A stretch of 64,000 bases of DNA from Proteles cristata cristata (lineage: Eukaryota; Chordata; Mammalia; Carnivora; Hyaenidae): contig JAESUZ010000354.1 in NCBI GenBank assembly GCA_017311185.1, forward strand, positions 372,001 to 436,000. Direction: 5' to 3'. The notes under the pieces were generated by a model, which had not been told where the DNA came from, did no database searches, and was given only the letters and a program-made list of their open reading frames with translations. Within the stretch, counting starts at the first letter, position 1; each line of letters begins with the position of its first letter. Of the stretch, positions 22,928-34,841 are shown piece after piece. Made by a program: the position numbers and the translations under genes.

Positions 22928-24526
22928 AAACTTCTACCTCTTACCTATGATCTATAGTAGTCTCTCTACTTTGAAAGAGATCAAGAAAAAAGAAATGAGG
23001 CAGGGAGAAAGGTTCTGAGAGAGGGAGGAGGAATGGAAGAAGGCCTTAGCTTGAAATTCTAGTTGTCGCAGCCAAGGATGGTATAATACTGAATGACCTC
23101 TCTGCTTCAAGCTGAGGAATTCAACTCCCTTTTCCAGATATCTTCTTTTACGAAGGGCCATTCCTCCTATGAACTTTCAGTAACTGCATTAAAGCTCTCC
23201 TCATAGCCCACAGTCAGTACATCATCTCCCTAATAAATGGCCTTCTGCTTGGTAATACCTTGTTCAGTTTTTATTTTCTAAAGCTACATTTTGGAGATGA
23301 GATGGTGGAATTTTAAGAGATATTACAAAATTAAAATTTCTGCCTGTTGCAGTTTCTAGGAACTAAAGCGGATCCTCATCAAATTATGCTAATTTACTGT
23401 ATAGTGTTTAATTAAATCTTACCCCAGGCAATCTACTTCCAGGGTTTATTTTTACAGCTTAGAACTTTCAAACATGAAAATGCCTTTCAATTTAAATTAA
23501 AAAAAAAAAAAGGAAACAAAGAAAGAAAGTATTCACTGAAGTTCATTAGGAAAAAAAGTTTTTACTTTATGTCTTGGACTTATTTCAGCCTCAGTCCCCT
23601 TCCCATTTTTACCCTTTGTCTCTTTCTCTTTTCAGAAAAACAAAAATGCTTCTTAGTAATTCCCTGTCTAACTGGGGTAGTAGACAGAACACAGCCCTCT
23701 GAAACGGCAACTTCTTTTCACTGGGCCATTTCCAAGGCATACTGTGTTCAGCTAAACGTAAACCTAAGTGACTGGGGATAAGATGGGATCTCTTTCCTCA
23801 GGAAGTGGCAAAGGACAGTGTCGCTGCAGCAGAGCATGTGGGTCTCAGTGCCACCTGCTCCTCAGGTCCACTTTCAGGGGAAAAACAAGCTGCCATTCAA
23901 CAGGCTACCTCCCTCAGCTTTTACCACCCACACACTTGGGATGCAGTTACTCTCGTCTTTCATCCTGACCCCACCACGCAGCCCTCACTCCATCACCTGC
24001 CCACTGCTGACAAAGGATCTTATTTTCTGCATCTTCCCTTGTACGAAACCCCTACACAGCCAAGAGCTGCCGGAAGCTTATGGAACTTCTGCTAAACCAT
24101 CACGCAAAAACGTGACACCAGAACCAGCCGAGCTGAAAGCTTCTAAGTTTTTTCTCCAACCGGGCATTGTTTTTTTGTCCTTTTGGAAAAACATTACATC
24201 TGAATGTTATGACATTGCCCCAAATCTTGATTTTAAGTAAGCCAAATGCTTTCAAATCATTTTCGAGAGCATATGCTAGAATATCTTTATAATTTCCCAT
24301 CATTTCTTAGATTTAAATTAAAAAAGTGATCATCGTCCTCGGACATCTGAATGCCACATGCAATTCAAAGTTGACATAGCATCACTGAGGTTTTGGCATT
24401 TTCCCATCAAAGTCCTCTAAGCCAAAATATTCCTTTACCCTTTGTACAAATTCTGACCTGAGTTAAGTCACAGAGAGGAGGAACAATCTCCCATATATCA
24501 AATCCACTCAGCCTCTCTGGAGTGCT
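22928..24526. other. Unassigned DNA with unsupported ORFs
   Basis: The 140-codon plus-strand frame at 23818-24240 is the longest that avoids an obvious repeat. It overlaps two other frames on the same strand (23768-23968 and 23805-24095), has no recognisable domain or signal peptide, and no splice context was identified. Treated as chance. Confidence 0.35.
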
Positions 24527-24990
24527 TGTGGTAGGCAGCTTCCAAAATGGCTTCCAATGATCTCAGAGTCCTGGCATTCTCTTCCGGCTGTACTGCCTCC
24601 TACACTGTACTAGGGTTGGTCTGTGAAGTCAATGATATACAGCAGAAATGATGGTATGCCACTTCCAAATTCAAGTTATAAAAGTTGACATCTTCCACCT
24701 TGGATACTCTCTCTGATCATTTGCCCCAGAAGCAGCCTCTGCCATTCCATGCAACACTCAGTCTATGGAAAGTCCAGATGGCAAGGAGTTCCACCCAATA
24801 GCTAGTGAGGAACTAAGGGCTGCCAATATCATATACATGAGCCTGGAAGGAAATCCTCCCCCAGTTAAGCCTTCAGATGAGACTTCAGATCCTGCCAACA
24901 TTTTGACTGCAATTTTATAAAAGATTAAGCCAGAACCACCCAGCTACCCAGATTCTTAACTTATAGAAACTGTCATATTTTATCCTATCC
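24527..24990 (+). repeat. MLT1-type MaLR LTR
   Basis: Sense landmarks in order: GTGGTAGGCAGCTTCCAAAA, TGGCTTCCAATGATCTCAGA, CAGAAATGATGGTATGCCAC, TTGGATACTCTCTCTGATCA, AGCCTTCAGATGAGACTTCA, GACTGCAATTTTATAAAAG and AGCCAGAACCACCCAGCTAC. Its length of about 460 bp is near full length. A solo LTR. Confidence 0.8.
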
Positions 24991-25104
24991 TTTCTTTTTC
25001 TAGTATCTCAGTCAAAGTCTGACTAGGAAAGAAATCCCTTAGTTATTTTCAACATAGTCATTGCAGGGGATTGGTTATAAAGGTGATAGAAATGTTGCAA
25101 ATTC

Positions 25105-25285
25105 AGGGGGCACCTGGGTGGCTCAGTCAGTTAAGCATCTGACTCTTGGTTTATTTCAAATCATGATCTCATGATTTGTGAGTTTGAGTCCTACATCGGG
25201 CTTTGTGATGAACAGTGCAGAACCTGCTTGGGATTCTCTATCTCCCCACACCTCTCTCTCTCAAAATAAATAAACTTAAAACAAA
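25105..25285 (+). mobile_element. CAN SINE
   Basis: Head GGGGGCACCTGGGTGGCTCA, TCATGATCTCATGATTTGTG, GTGCAGAACCTGCTTGGGAT, CT tract and AAATAAATAAACTTAAAAC tail. A short duplication AAATGTTG is present on both sides (25090-25097, and just after the tail). It is an older copy lacking the young-subfamily features. Confidence 0.85.
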
Positions 25286-25417
25286 TGTTGTGAAGGAGAG
25301 GAAGTGAGAAAATCCAGAGATTCGCATCATCAGGCAGCCTTAGACTAGAACACCAAAAAGAGAAGGTGGGCTTACCAGAGCCTGCAGACCACATTACTCT
25401 CTAATACTCCACGTACT

Positions 25418-25650
25418 GTCCAACAAGACTTTGAGACAATGAAAATTACCTATATCTGCATCTTCCAGTATGGTAGCCATTAACAACATGTGGATACTTA
25501 GCACTTGACAGGTAGCTAGTGCAACTTGAGAAATGAATTTTTGTTTTTATGTTTACTTAAATTTATATAGTTGCATACAGCTATATATGGTAGGTAGTGG
25601 CTGTGATATTGCATGCTGAAGCTCTAGAAGCTAAAACCCCAGTAGGCAAT
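25418..25650. repeat. hAT/Charlie-like DNA transposon relic
   Basis: TACTGTCCAACAAGACTTTG near the left end, AGTATGGTAGCCATTAACAA, CATGTGGATACTTAGCACTT and GGTAGCTAGTGCAACTTGAG resemble a known non-autonomous hAT family with 'GTAGCCACTAGCCACATGTGG' ends. The exact family is not certain and inverted ends are not clean. Confidence 0.5.
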
Positions 25651-26129
25651 TCCCTTGAGAGAAGAGAAGTGGAGGACACGCGGCTGCTGTCTATGGTGCT
25701 ACCTGAGCTAGAGAAGAACCAAGAGGGCGTGAGTCCTTGACATTTCACATCCCTCTCCAATTTCCTCCCAGTGCTCCTTGCTGGTGATATCTAGTAGGAA
25801 GCAGATGCCAGGAGCCAGCCTTCCTGTGGGATATACAGCACAGCTGGGAGGAGGTATCAGCTTCACAGAAGCCACATGCTCAGAAGAGAAGGACTCAAAG
25901 TTTTGATGAGCTTTAGGATATCCATAGGCATATACCTTTCTCTTGATAAAGAAAGCACCATCATCTTTGGGGTTGCACAGCAGCCATGGATGCACCTCTG
26001 AGACTTAGCCAATCAAGTCTTTTCTTCTAAACAAGTACAGCATTCTCCTTAAAGGAATTCAAGCAATTAAATGTTTCTTCATCTTGTTTTATGTGACAAA
26101 TGGGTTATTGTGTTCTCCACGGTAAGCTG
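25651..26129. other. Unassigned DNA
   Basis: Contains a 95-codon minus-strand frame (25708-25995) without a recognisable domain. No repeat recognised. Confidence 0.35.
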
Positions 26130-26640
26130 TAAACTGCTATCTTAGACTTCTGCTGCTATATAACAAATCAACATATACTTTAGTGGCTTAAAACAACACA
26201 TACGTATTATCACACAGTTTTCATAAAGCAAGAATACAGGCAGAGCTTAGCTGGTTCTTCTGTTCAGGATTTCACAGGCTGTAATCAAAGTGTTGTCTCA
26301 TCTGGAGGCTCAACTGGGGAACAATCCACTTCCAAATTCATTTAGATCACTGGAAGAATTCATTTTGTTGCAGCTGTATGACTAGGGGCCCCAGCTTCTT
26401 ACTAGCTGTTGTCTGGAGGCTACCCACAGTTCCATGCCACATGACCATTCATGTAGGCAGTTCACAAAATGTCTATTTTATTCTTCGAGACCAGAAGGAG
26501 ATTTCCTCACTCCACTATGCTAAGAGGGACTCTTATATCGAACTAAATATAATCAGGGGCATGACACCCCATCATCTCTGCCATATAACAGAAACTAATT
26601 AAGGAATTGACATAGTATCACCTTTGCTATATTCTATTGG
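26130..26640 (-). repeat. MLT1J/K-like MaLR LTR, antisense
   Basis: Antisense landmarks: TGCTGCTATATAACAAATCA, AGTGGCTTAAAACAACACAT, TTTCACAGGCTGTAATCAAA, TCTCATCTGGAGGCTCAACT, AACAATCCACTTCCAAATTC and AGTTCCATGCCACATGACCA. The far end carries AAGTCACAAGTTCTGCCTGC just beyond 26640. Confidence 0.78.
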
Positions 26641-26719
26641 TAGATGCCAAGTCACAAGTTCTGCCTGCACTCAAGGGGAGGGAGGGAATTATACAGGAAT
26701 GTTCCTCATTGGAGGTTCA

Positions 26720-26850
26720 CCTTAGATTGGGTTCTCTGTACTGCTGGAGAACAAGGTCTATGTCTTGCTGATATTTCATGTTATCTTCTTAGCAAACATC
26801 ATAGTCCTTAGCACACCAGAGTTGCTTAATAGTTGGATTAGAAAATATTT
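26720..26850 (+). repeat. L2 LINE 3' fragment
   Basis: GAACAAGGTCTATGTCTTGC, ATGTTATCTTCTTAGCAAAC and AGTCCTTAGCACACCAGAGT follow the L2 3' consensus order (GGCAGGGACTGTGTCTT .. CCTAGCACAGTGCCTGG). Confidence 0.55.
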
Positions 26851-28233
26851 CCAAAAAATTGTTCCATGAGGAGATGTTGATGCTCAATATGCAGGAAAAC
26901 AGGAAATACATGAGCAGCAGGGTGATACTAAAGATAAACCATCTGCTTGCCTAGAACACATAGCAAGATGCCCAAACCCTGACAAAACAGGCTACCTAGA
27001 CGAAAGCACAGACACAGTAGTTATTGCCTAATTCAGGAACATGGTATAAGATAGAGGTCATGCATATATAGCTGTATCACAGGTCAGGATGCAGATGGTG
27101 TTTATTAGGTTCATAGATCATTGTTTTAAAACATGAGTTAGTTGCCAACATTTTCTAATCAGGACATTTCACACTAAAATTCAGAATCTTTCTTCTCTTG
27201 AAATTGTCATGAGCAGCAGGGTAGGACTTGTGGCTACCCTCTTTTAACCGAGGTGTGGATTTTCCAGTCCAATTAATCCTTACTCAGCCCCCTCTATTCA
27301 GGAGTCTCATGAGTTTGCAACCTCTAAGATAATATTACAAGGAGTCCCAGAAGGTGATGCAGGCTCAACCCCCAGAAAGAGAGGAAGTGACTACACTTTA
27401 GAAGTCCAGACAGGTCACGAAGATGTGAAGAACACTGACCAAAGAGAGGCTCTATTAAGAGAAAAGCCAGCCTAAAGACGTAAGAAGACTCAACAGACTA
27501 TAGTCTTTATAGAGGAACTCAGGATAGGGACAGGATAGAAAGCCAGTTCTATGGAGGCTAGCTAACAAAGCACCTTTGCACTATAGAACCCGATGATCAG
27601 AGCTGGGACATTGTAGGATAGTAAGAAAAGTATAGGATTCAGGGTTTCTGCCTCAGTGACCCCTCTCACAGAGCAGTACACTTGGAAAGAGGACTGAATG
27701 CTTCTCTCCCACCAGAGTGCAAAGGCAAAGAGCAGAATTCCATCCCCCAAAGAGGGCTATCTCAGAAACTAGAGACAGGACCTAAGTCAACAACTAGAAA
27801 TTCGAGTGAATTCTATAAAGAGAGACGGTAATGGGCTGGGGCTGATAAAGAGATTTCATTCCACATAATTCTTCAAGTATCAGAATCCAAATTTGTTTCA
27901 GGAAATGTTTATCTGGTTTTGTTCAGAATTATGGTGTTAAGGAATCTGTCTCCTGCTTCCCTTCAAAACAAAATGTCATCACTGAGTCTCAGGCACATTT
28001 AAAATCATGAATGCAGAGCTTCGGGAACAATTAGCAAAGAGTTCCTACCTCAAAGGAGAAATTGCTGTTTTTATGAATTTTCCCTAAGTGGTGGATAAAA
28101 TAAATTACTCTTCTCTGAAATCTTTTTTTTTCTTTTCTGTCATTTTCATCTTCCACTACCTTTCCTAGTTCTTAGTCATGCCTATTTAGATGTAGGGAAG
28201 GATCAATTTCTTGCCAGTAAATTTCTGAATGCT
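26851..28233. other. Unassigned DNA
   Basis: No gene or clear repeat. Small frames only. Confidence 0.35.
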
Positions 28234-28252
28234 TAAACTTCCTGCCAGTGAA

Positions 28253-28436
28253 TTTTTTTAAATTTCATTTTGAGGCAGAGAGAGTGCACAGGGGAGGGGC
28301 AGGGAAGAGTGAGAGAGAGAATCCCAAGAAGGCTCTGAGCTGAGAGAGGGGGCTCTTAATTTCACAACCATGAGACCATGACCTGAGCCAAAATCAAGAG
28401 TCGGTGGCTCAACCAATTGAGCCACACAGGCACCCC
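28253..28436 (-). mobile_element. CAN SINE, antisense, with 19-bp TSD
   Basis: T-rich left end, TTTCATTTTGAGGCAGAGAG, AGAAGGCTCTGAGCTGAGAG, GACCATGACCTGAGCCAAAA and head TTGAGCCACACAGGCACCCC. The flanks TAAACTTCCTGCCAGTGAA (28234-28252) and TAAACTTCCCGTCAGTGAA (28437-28455) differ at two positions, which suggests an older insertion. Confidence 0.92.
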
Positions 28437-28455
28437 TAAACTTCCCGTCAGTGAA

Positions 28456-30083
28456 CTTGTACTCCTTGGTACAGTCACTGGTTCTTATGATGATGAGCTG
28501 AAAGTGCCATCCACTCTCACCACTGGATGCTCACAGAGAGATCTGGTTTGTTTTTGAATCCCAAACTTCATCACCATGCTTTGCAGCCGTTCCTATTCTT
28601 GGTTTATAAAGGGTCTATGTACTGATGAAATGGAGGGGTATCAGGAACAACCATGACGATGGTGGGGTCTGTTGAACTGTACCAAGCAGCAGCAGTCAGG
28701 AAAGTCTCAGTGGAGGTTATCAGGAGCAGAGAGCAGCTCTCCAATCTCAATGCTGCCTATACCAGGGTTAATTTCATATGCAAAGAGTGGCATATATTTA
28801 TTTAACCCCTTAGTGCTCAGGCATGCCACAACCGACAAAAAGCAAAATGAAACTTCTCCTGAGTTATAGCCTGGAATTATGATGGAGGTGAAAACAGTCT
28901 TGAGAAGTGGAAGAAAAGAAATTCAGTGGTGGGAGGAGATTTATCCTTGTAGCAGATGGAGCCACCATCCTTGATGCAATTATAAGGAATACAGAGCTCC
29001 CCATTTCTTCCCCAGATCTCTGGCTGTCACAGACTGTTTTCTCGAGCCCCCACTCCGTCTCTGCAAGTCCCCATAGTGATGTAAGTCCTCAGATTCTTTT
29101 TTTTTATTTCACTCTTCTTGAAACCCTTCATTAATTTAAAAATTCATCCAGCTAAATTCTTTAAGTCATGGCTCAAGGACTATTTGCTCATGAACTCATT
29201 AAGTAAGTGCTTCATGCATGTTCTGCAAAAGAAGAGCTAGATGGTGCTGCTCCTGGGAAAGCAAGGTCTCCAGTTTTGATTATCACACCCCAAGGAAGGG
29301 ACCGTGGCAGTGGGAGAATTTCCATCCTTGAGGGATGACTTTATTGCCTCTCTGTGGAGCATATCTCTGGCTTTAAAAGGAAGCCCTGAGTACTAAAAGT
29401 TTGGTAAGAAAACCTCCTTTTCTGAATCAGTGCACCACCCTCTACCATTAGTACCCCCTTGAGTAACTGCTAAGTAACCAGGCATGTCTAGCTCCTTTAT
29501 GGATCTCTTTTCAGGGGAACTGGGTTCCAGCTCATAAACATGACTGAAATCTGGTTGCACATATACGCCAAGAGTTAGAAACTGATGCTGCAAACACAGT
29601 AAAACTCTCTTGTCAGCCAGTCTCATCTGTTCGGTGATGGGTGGGGTTGGGTAGGGAGGGACTACAGTGAACCAAGTTGTTTGGAAGTTTAAGTGAAAGA
29701 GATCTTGAGAGGAAAGATGGGTGGGGAAAACACCACTTCCTTTTACAAGGAAGACAGAGGAAAGGAGATCCAGATTGCTACAAATAGGCACACAGTCTCC
29801 TCACACTCAGTGACCAGTACAGTGTTGTGTAGCCTACTGACCCTCTCCCTGCCTCCCTCTGGAACAAAGAGAATCTGATATACATAGTTTGTGGAATGGG
29901 AGAAGAAGATCCAGCTCACAGTTTTCCTAATCCCACTTTCACTTTTTTTTTTTTTTTTTAGTGTGTCTACAAAAATGAATCAAATGGAACAGGAATGATT
30001 TATTCTTCCTTCCAATCTTAACCCTTGCTGGTCTACTTAATATCTAGTTATTCAAAAGATGCTATTAAACAAGAGAAAACATA
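28456..30083. other. Unassigned DNA
   Basis: The 132-codon minus-strand frame at 29393-29791 has no recognisable domain and is treated as chance. Poly-T runs of 8 and 16 lie at 29098-29105 and 29945-29960. No repeat family was recognised. Confidence 0.35.
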
Positions 30084-30116
30084 TATATGTTGTGGGTGTG
30101 CTGTGTGGTGGTGGTG

Positions 30117-30150
<34 letters not shown>

Positions 30151-30155
30151 ACGTG
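30084..30155. repeat. (TG)n microsatellite
   Basis: GTGTGT units from 30119 to about 30150 with a TTT-type interruption, preceded by GTGGTG units from about 30090. Confidence 0.88.
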
Positions 30156-30462
30156 CGCATGTAAGAAAGACATCCAGTCTGGAGATGACAAACTGAGGCT
30201 AAAAGCCATGCAAAATCCCAATTCTTACTGGATAGTCAGGTTATATACTGCCGAGTAACATCCTTCCCCAGCAACACTCATTTATTTAGCTCATGAAATT
30301 GTAAATTACAGATAAAATACTGACTTGTATCTGTAGGTACTGATGCAAGAGACTCTCCAGATTTATTGGTAAGTGAAAAACAATAAAAGTAAAGTTGCAA
30401 AAGAAAATACATACTGCGTGGTCCCATTTCCAGAATTACAAAACTCAAAAACACAAAATGGA

Positions 30463-30690
30463 GGGGCGCCCGGGTGGCTTAGTCGGTTAAGCATCCGACT
30501 TTCGCTTAGGTCATGATCTCGCGGTTCGTGGGTTCGAGCCCCGCGTCGGGCTCTGTGTTGACTGCCAGCTCGGAGCCTGGAGCCTGTTTCAGTCTGTGAC
30601 TCCCTCTCTCTCTGACCCTCCCCTGCTCATGCTGTCTCTCTCTCTCCTAGAAATAAATAAAACATTTAAAAAACACACACACAAAAAATG
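30463..30690 (+). mobile_element. CAN SINE, young felid subfamily
   Basis: Well-preserved copy: head GGGGCGCCCGGGTGGCTTAG, A-box-like TGGCTTAGTCGG, intact B box GGGTTCGAGCCCC, diagnostic GACTTTCGCTTAGG and GACTGCCAGCTC, and tail CCTAGAAATAAATAAAAC. A short flanking duplication around AAAATGGA is visible (with CA expansion before the right copy). The internal Pol III promoter boxes appear intact. Confidence 0.93.
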
Positions 30691-31049
30691 GAACCATATG
30701 TGTATTTACGGTTTTGAAATATATACAAAGTGTTATTCCTAAGGAGAGAAGTGAACCTATTCCATTTTATGCAAAATACTTCTGTATTTGTGAAAATGCA
30801 TGTAGTTGTTACTTAAGTAATCAAAAGTGAATATATTAATAAAGGGGAATTCATAAAGCCATAGTGGAATCAATTTTCTTGGTATAGTAATGACTACAAT
30901 CCATCACCCAATAACTGATCAGTGTCATTGAAATTGGCTACCGATACCTCTCCTTACTCTTCTACTCAATAGGCTTTATTATCTATTTAAGACATTCAAC
31001 ACTTTTTCTTAAGTTTTAAAATTACATTTCGTTTCTTCCCAATGAAGCC

Positions 31050-31180
31050 ATTAAGCACATGAAAGTAAGAGTCTTGTCTCATATTTTATTATGTTTCCTG
31101 TCCTTCCACCACCTGGTTCATTGTTAATGTACATAATAAATATTTGATAAATACCAGTTGAATTTAACTCACTCTAAGTC
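31050..31180 (+). repeat. L2 LINE 3' fragment
   Basis: AGTAAGAGTCTTGTCTCATA, ACCACCTGGTTCATTGTTAA, TACATAATAAATATTTGATA and TTGAATTTAACTC follow the L2 3'-end order (AGTAGGTGCTCAATAAATATTTGTTGAATGAA). Confidence 0.55.
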
Positions 31181-31437
31181 TCCTCCATAGGCTAAAGATT
31201 TAATTGTTGTAAATGCTTAAAAGGATAGACTACATACATACAGGAATACAAACATCTCCTTAAAATGTATCCCTTTTAGTCAATCTGTTCCATAGTCATC
31301 AGTTTGAATTACGTAAATACAGAAGAGGGCAGGGAGGGAAGAAGTGTTCTTTTAAAACACTTGTTCTCTGGTCTGTAACTGATCGCTATTATCTCTATAT
31401 TTTCTGTGTCCTGTGTCACTTTTAAAAACTGTTTTGA

Positions 31438-31661
31438 GGGGCACCTGGGTGGCTCAGTCAGTTGAGCATCTGACTTCGGCTCAGGTCATGATCTCACAGT
31501 TCGTGGGTTCAAGCCCCGCGTCGAGCTCTGTGCTGACAGCCAGCTCAGAGCCTGGAGCCTGTCTTCAGATTCTGTGCCTCCCTCTCTCTCTGACTGCCCC
31601 TTGCTCATGCTGTCTCTATCTCTCTCTCAAAAATAAAACATTAGAAAAAATTTTTTTAAAT
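31438..31661 (+). mobile_element. CAN SINE with perfect 14-bp TSD
   Basis: Head GGGGCACCTGGGTGGCTCAG, GACTTCGGCTCAGGTCATGA, B box GTGGGTTCAAGCCCC with one change, GACAGCCAGCTCAGAGCC, CT tract and AAAAATAAAACATTAG tail. AAAAACTGTTTTGA is found at 31424-31437 and 31662-31675. Confidence 0.94.
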
Positions 31662-31675
31662 AAAAACTGTTTTGA

Positions 31676-33242
31676 AACTGTATTACTGAGTTTTTTCAGA
31701 GTTAAGAAGGAATAGGTACAAGACAGAAAACTTTCGAGATACATGGATAAAATTAAAAATATAAAATGTATTAGAACATTATTGACAAGGAAACATTTAG
31801 AAGCAAACTAAGTGTAAAAATAGACAAAAATATTTAAATAAAGAGTTCCTTTTCAGAAAATGCTGCAAAGACATGTTTCTGAAACCTAGTTTGACATAGT
31901 AAGGGGAACCTGTATTTTAGGTTTTCCCCCCACCCCTAATTCCTACAGAAATGAATAGATGAGGATAAAAACAGGGAAAATGTTATACTAGCCTTGTAAA
32001 TCAGGTAAGAATGCTATTTACAAGCCAGACATTTTAAGTAATTAAGTAAAAATAACAAGGTCTAGTACAAATCAGACAACATAAAGAAACAGGAAAATTA
32101 AATCACACCTGAGAAATTAATGAAAGGGAGTCCTACAAAGGGAAATATAAACGTTTAAAATATGGCAAAGAAACATACAAATACAAATAATTTCTGAATT
32201 CATATGAATAATTATGAACAAACCTGGAGTTTGTCCTCTCTCGTGAGATTAAAAAAAAAAAAAAACTTTCTCAACTTACCACCTTACAAGAGAGGCATCA
32301 ATCATTTTTTTCATTCTAATTTAAACTCAAAATTTTTTTTATTCATTAAGGTTTTACGGATGGCCACACTTGGAAGGAGTTAGAGGAATTAAGAGCTAGA
32401 TGTTCTCACCATCTTCTTTAACCTAAACATGAAAGGCAATTAAATTAAACATTCAAGGCCAACTTCTTGAAAAAGAATAAAGTCTTAGGTATTGTGTATG
32501 GCTAAACTAGAAGACAGAATGGCACCACCTAATCTCTGACTTCTGGCTGCAGAGACAGAAATTCTCATAGATCTGCATTCATCATGAGGATGAGCTGTTG
32601 ATGGATACAGCATTGAGTGACCCTTTTGGACCATGGGGTCCAAGCTCTCCAGAAGTGCTTATTCCTGGAAAAGCCAAGAGATCCAGTCAGCTGTCAAAAC
32701 ATCCTTGGAACATCACAGATGTTCCATTGCATGCCTGAGGTCCAAGCTTTACATGGGACCCTCAGGATTAAACCATTAACAGGGGACCATCCCTCAGCAG
32801 TCCATGTCTTTTGAACCCCCCCCACCACACTGCATACAGATTCATGTTGCCTTAAAAGTTCTATTATTACTGGCATCACTATTTTATATTATTTAATGAG
32901 ACAAAGTGTACAACATTATTAAATTTATTAACATAAATTAAAGCTTTATTTTGTTAAAAGTTGTTTTTCTTTCCTGTCATAGTCATTTATCAATAAGATT
33001 ACTAGATTTTATTAGTATTACAACAAAATTTCTTAGTAGTAATAAAAAATACAGTTTGAACAATTCAGTGAAAATAGAGGTAGAGGGAGGAATTGTTTAA
33101 ATTGATATAATGCAAATTTAAAAATCATGTTATCAAAGATTGTGCGAAACTCTTACAATATTCTTAGTATGCTCCGAATGAAGAATGTGAAAAAGAATAT
33201 TACACATATGCCCAAAATGGTATCACTTTAGTTAGGATCCCA
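31676..33242. other. Unassigned AT-rich DNA
   Basis: No gene recognised. 32510-32820 is less AT-rich but matched no repeat or exon by eye. Poly-A of about 14 at 32252-32266, and C8 at 32817-32824. Confidence 0.35.
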
Positions 33243-33625
33243 TGTCAGCAAACCGGGGCTTAATACCCAACCTGTCATTTCAACCTCCCCCAGAAATGTA
33301 GTTTTAACAAGTCACTCAGAAATATCCTGATGAATGCCATTGAGTAGGCCACAAGAGCCCTCTTTTTATCCAAAGGAAGATGAGGTAATCCGCTAAGATT
33401 CACTGCTGTGTTACCATCTAAAGGGAAGTTGCTTTGTCGGCAACAGTCCTTGCTTTGCTTTTGCTGATACCTTCTGTGCCCCAGCCTCCTTCCTACCAAA
33501 ACCTTTTCATTTCGTACAACTCCTCGGAGCTCCCTTCCACTTGCTAGATGGGATACTGCCCGATTCATGAATCATTTAATAAAGCCAATTAGATAGTCAC
33601 ACTTATTTGAAGTTTGTTTTTTAAC
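33243..33625 (+). repeat. Old LTR with polyadenylation signal
   Basis: Starts near TGTCAGCAAACCGG. The 3' half reads CTCCTTCCTACCAAAACCTT, TCATTTCGTACAACTCCTCG, GAGCTCCCTTCCACTTGCTA, GATTCATGAATCATTTAATA, AAGCCAATTAGATAGTC and ends in GTTTTTTAACA. The TG..CA ends, AATAAA and CT-rich stretch fit a retroviral LTR, probably an ancient class I type. The family was not named with confidence. Confidence 0.55.
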
Positions 33626-34227
33626 AAGAGTAGTCTCTCAGTTTTGCTTTAAAAAAAAAGAAAATTTGTGTAAATTGCTGGGAGCTGCACTGGCCTCACT
33701 GGATGACAGTCACAGCAAGGATATGGCAGCGTTTGCACAGCTCCTGCCATGAGAAACGAAAACTGGTATTTCCTTCTGCTACTACTGACTCATGTTGGAA
33801 GTGAAGCTGCTGGTATTTACCAGGCCTCACAATATTCCAGATCAGACCTATATCCCACACACAGATGGCTCTTAAGGAAAGGCATGTCCCTGCCTTTTCC
33901 AAAGAGATTTCAGATGAAAACATTGTAGATGATTGTTAAAAGGCTCTTCCTAAGGGTCTTTCAGATCCAAGACTTACATAATAAAAGGGGCTTGAGTCTG
34001 GCCCTGAGACAAAGAGCCTAATTTAGAGTTAAGGGCAGGTATCCACCTCTACCCAATTGTTTCTGCTTGGAGCACTGGCCGCCCTCCCCCCCACGGCATT
34101 TGTTATCAAGTATTTGGAGTAACTTATTCTGGTCTTGAATATGCTGATTGCTCCCTGTGGAGGAACCTATTGAGGAACTTCTTCTTTTGTGATTATGGGA
34201 GCAGAGATATCTCCTAAAAGACCTGTG
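33626..34227. other. Unassigned DNA
   Basis: No repeat or gene recognised; minor frames only. Confidence 0.35.
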
Positions 34228-34609
34228 TGACCCCTGCTCACAGAGAAGTAACCTCACCCTTTTATGCTAAAAACATTGTCTGATATGCTAAAGATACCTT
34301 CTTACGCATAGGATAAGCATCTAAATCACCTATCTCACTTGACAAAGGTTATGCATGAGTCTTCTACAAATCTATGTTCTGGGAAATTCATACATATCAA
34401 AGAAGTTTGTTACCAGAAATCATTGTCTAAGGCAAATGCCACTTCTGTGCCATCCCCCAAACACTTAATTATAAAATAAAGTTGAGCCCCAGTCAGAGCA
34501 GGGATGCCTGCCTGGTGACCAGAAAGACTCTCGGGCCCCTCTCATCCCTCCCTTGCCGACATCGTCCATCCTTCAGGGAGCCCTGGACCCCGGCCGGAGC
34601 CTGCCTCTG
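34228..34609 (+). repeat. Candidate solo LTR
   Basis: Begins TGTGACCCCTGCTC and ends GCCTGCCTCTGACA. It has a polyadenylation-like AATTATAAAATAAAGTTGAG at 34468-34487, followed by a locally GC-rich R/U5-like segment (GCCGACATCG, CCTGGACCCCGGCCGGAGCC). This architecture is LTR-like, but no matching direct flanking duplication was found and the 5' limit is a guess. Confidence 0.38.
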
Positions 34610-34690
34610 ACAGTATATATTGTATGTATTTCTATGTAAGTATGTATGTGTACTTGTGTTTGTGCATATATACATATGCACACATATAGA
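34610..34690. repeat. Degenerate TATG/TACA-rich simple repeat
   Basis: GTATGTATTTCTATG, GTATGTATGTG and CATATATACATATGCACACA units over about 80 bp. Confidence 0.7.
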
Positions 34691-34824
34691 TCTATACGTA
34701 CAGGCTGACCAAAGGTATCTCCAATAGTTGTCATCTCTAGATGCTAAAATTACCTATAACTCATCTTTTTTAATGTGTTCAAATTTTCCTATAATCAACA
34801 CATCTTAGATTTATAAAGACAAAG

Positions 34825-34841
34825 TAATCATTTTAAATTTA
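34825..34841. repeat. Left TSD of tRNA-like retropseudogene
   Basis: TAATCATTTTAAATTTA, exactly repeated at 34877-34893. Confidence 0.85.

Noticed and set aside
23818..24240. 140-codon plus-strand open frame
   Set aside because: Other frames on the same strand overlap it. No domain, signal peptide or splice context is recognisable, and the length is not surprising for 64 kb.
29393..29791. 132-codon minus-strand open frame
   Set aside because: Unrecognised sequence with another frame on the opposite strand. No supporting signal.
34501..34610. GC-rich island as a promoter/CpG island
   Set aside because: Only about 100 bp with few CpGs. An LTR end explains it better.
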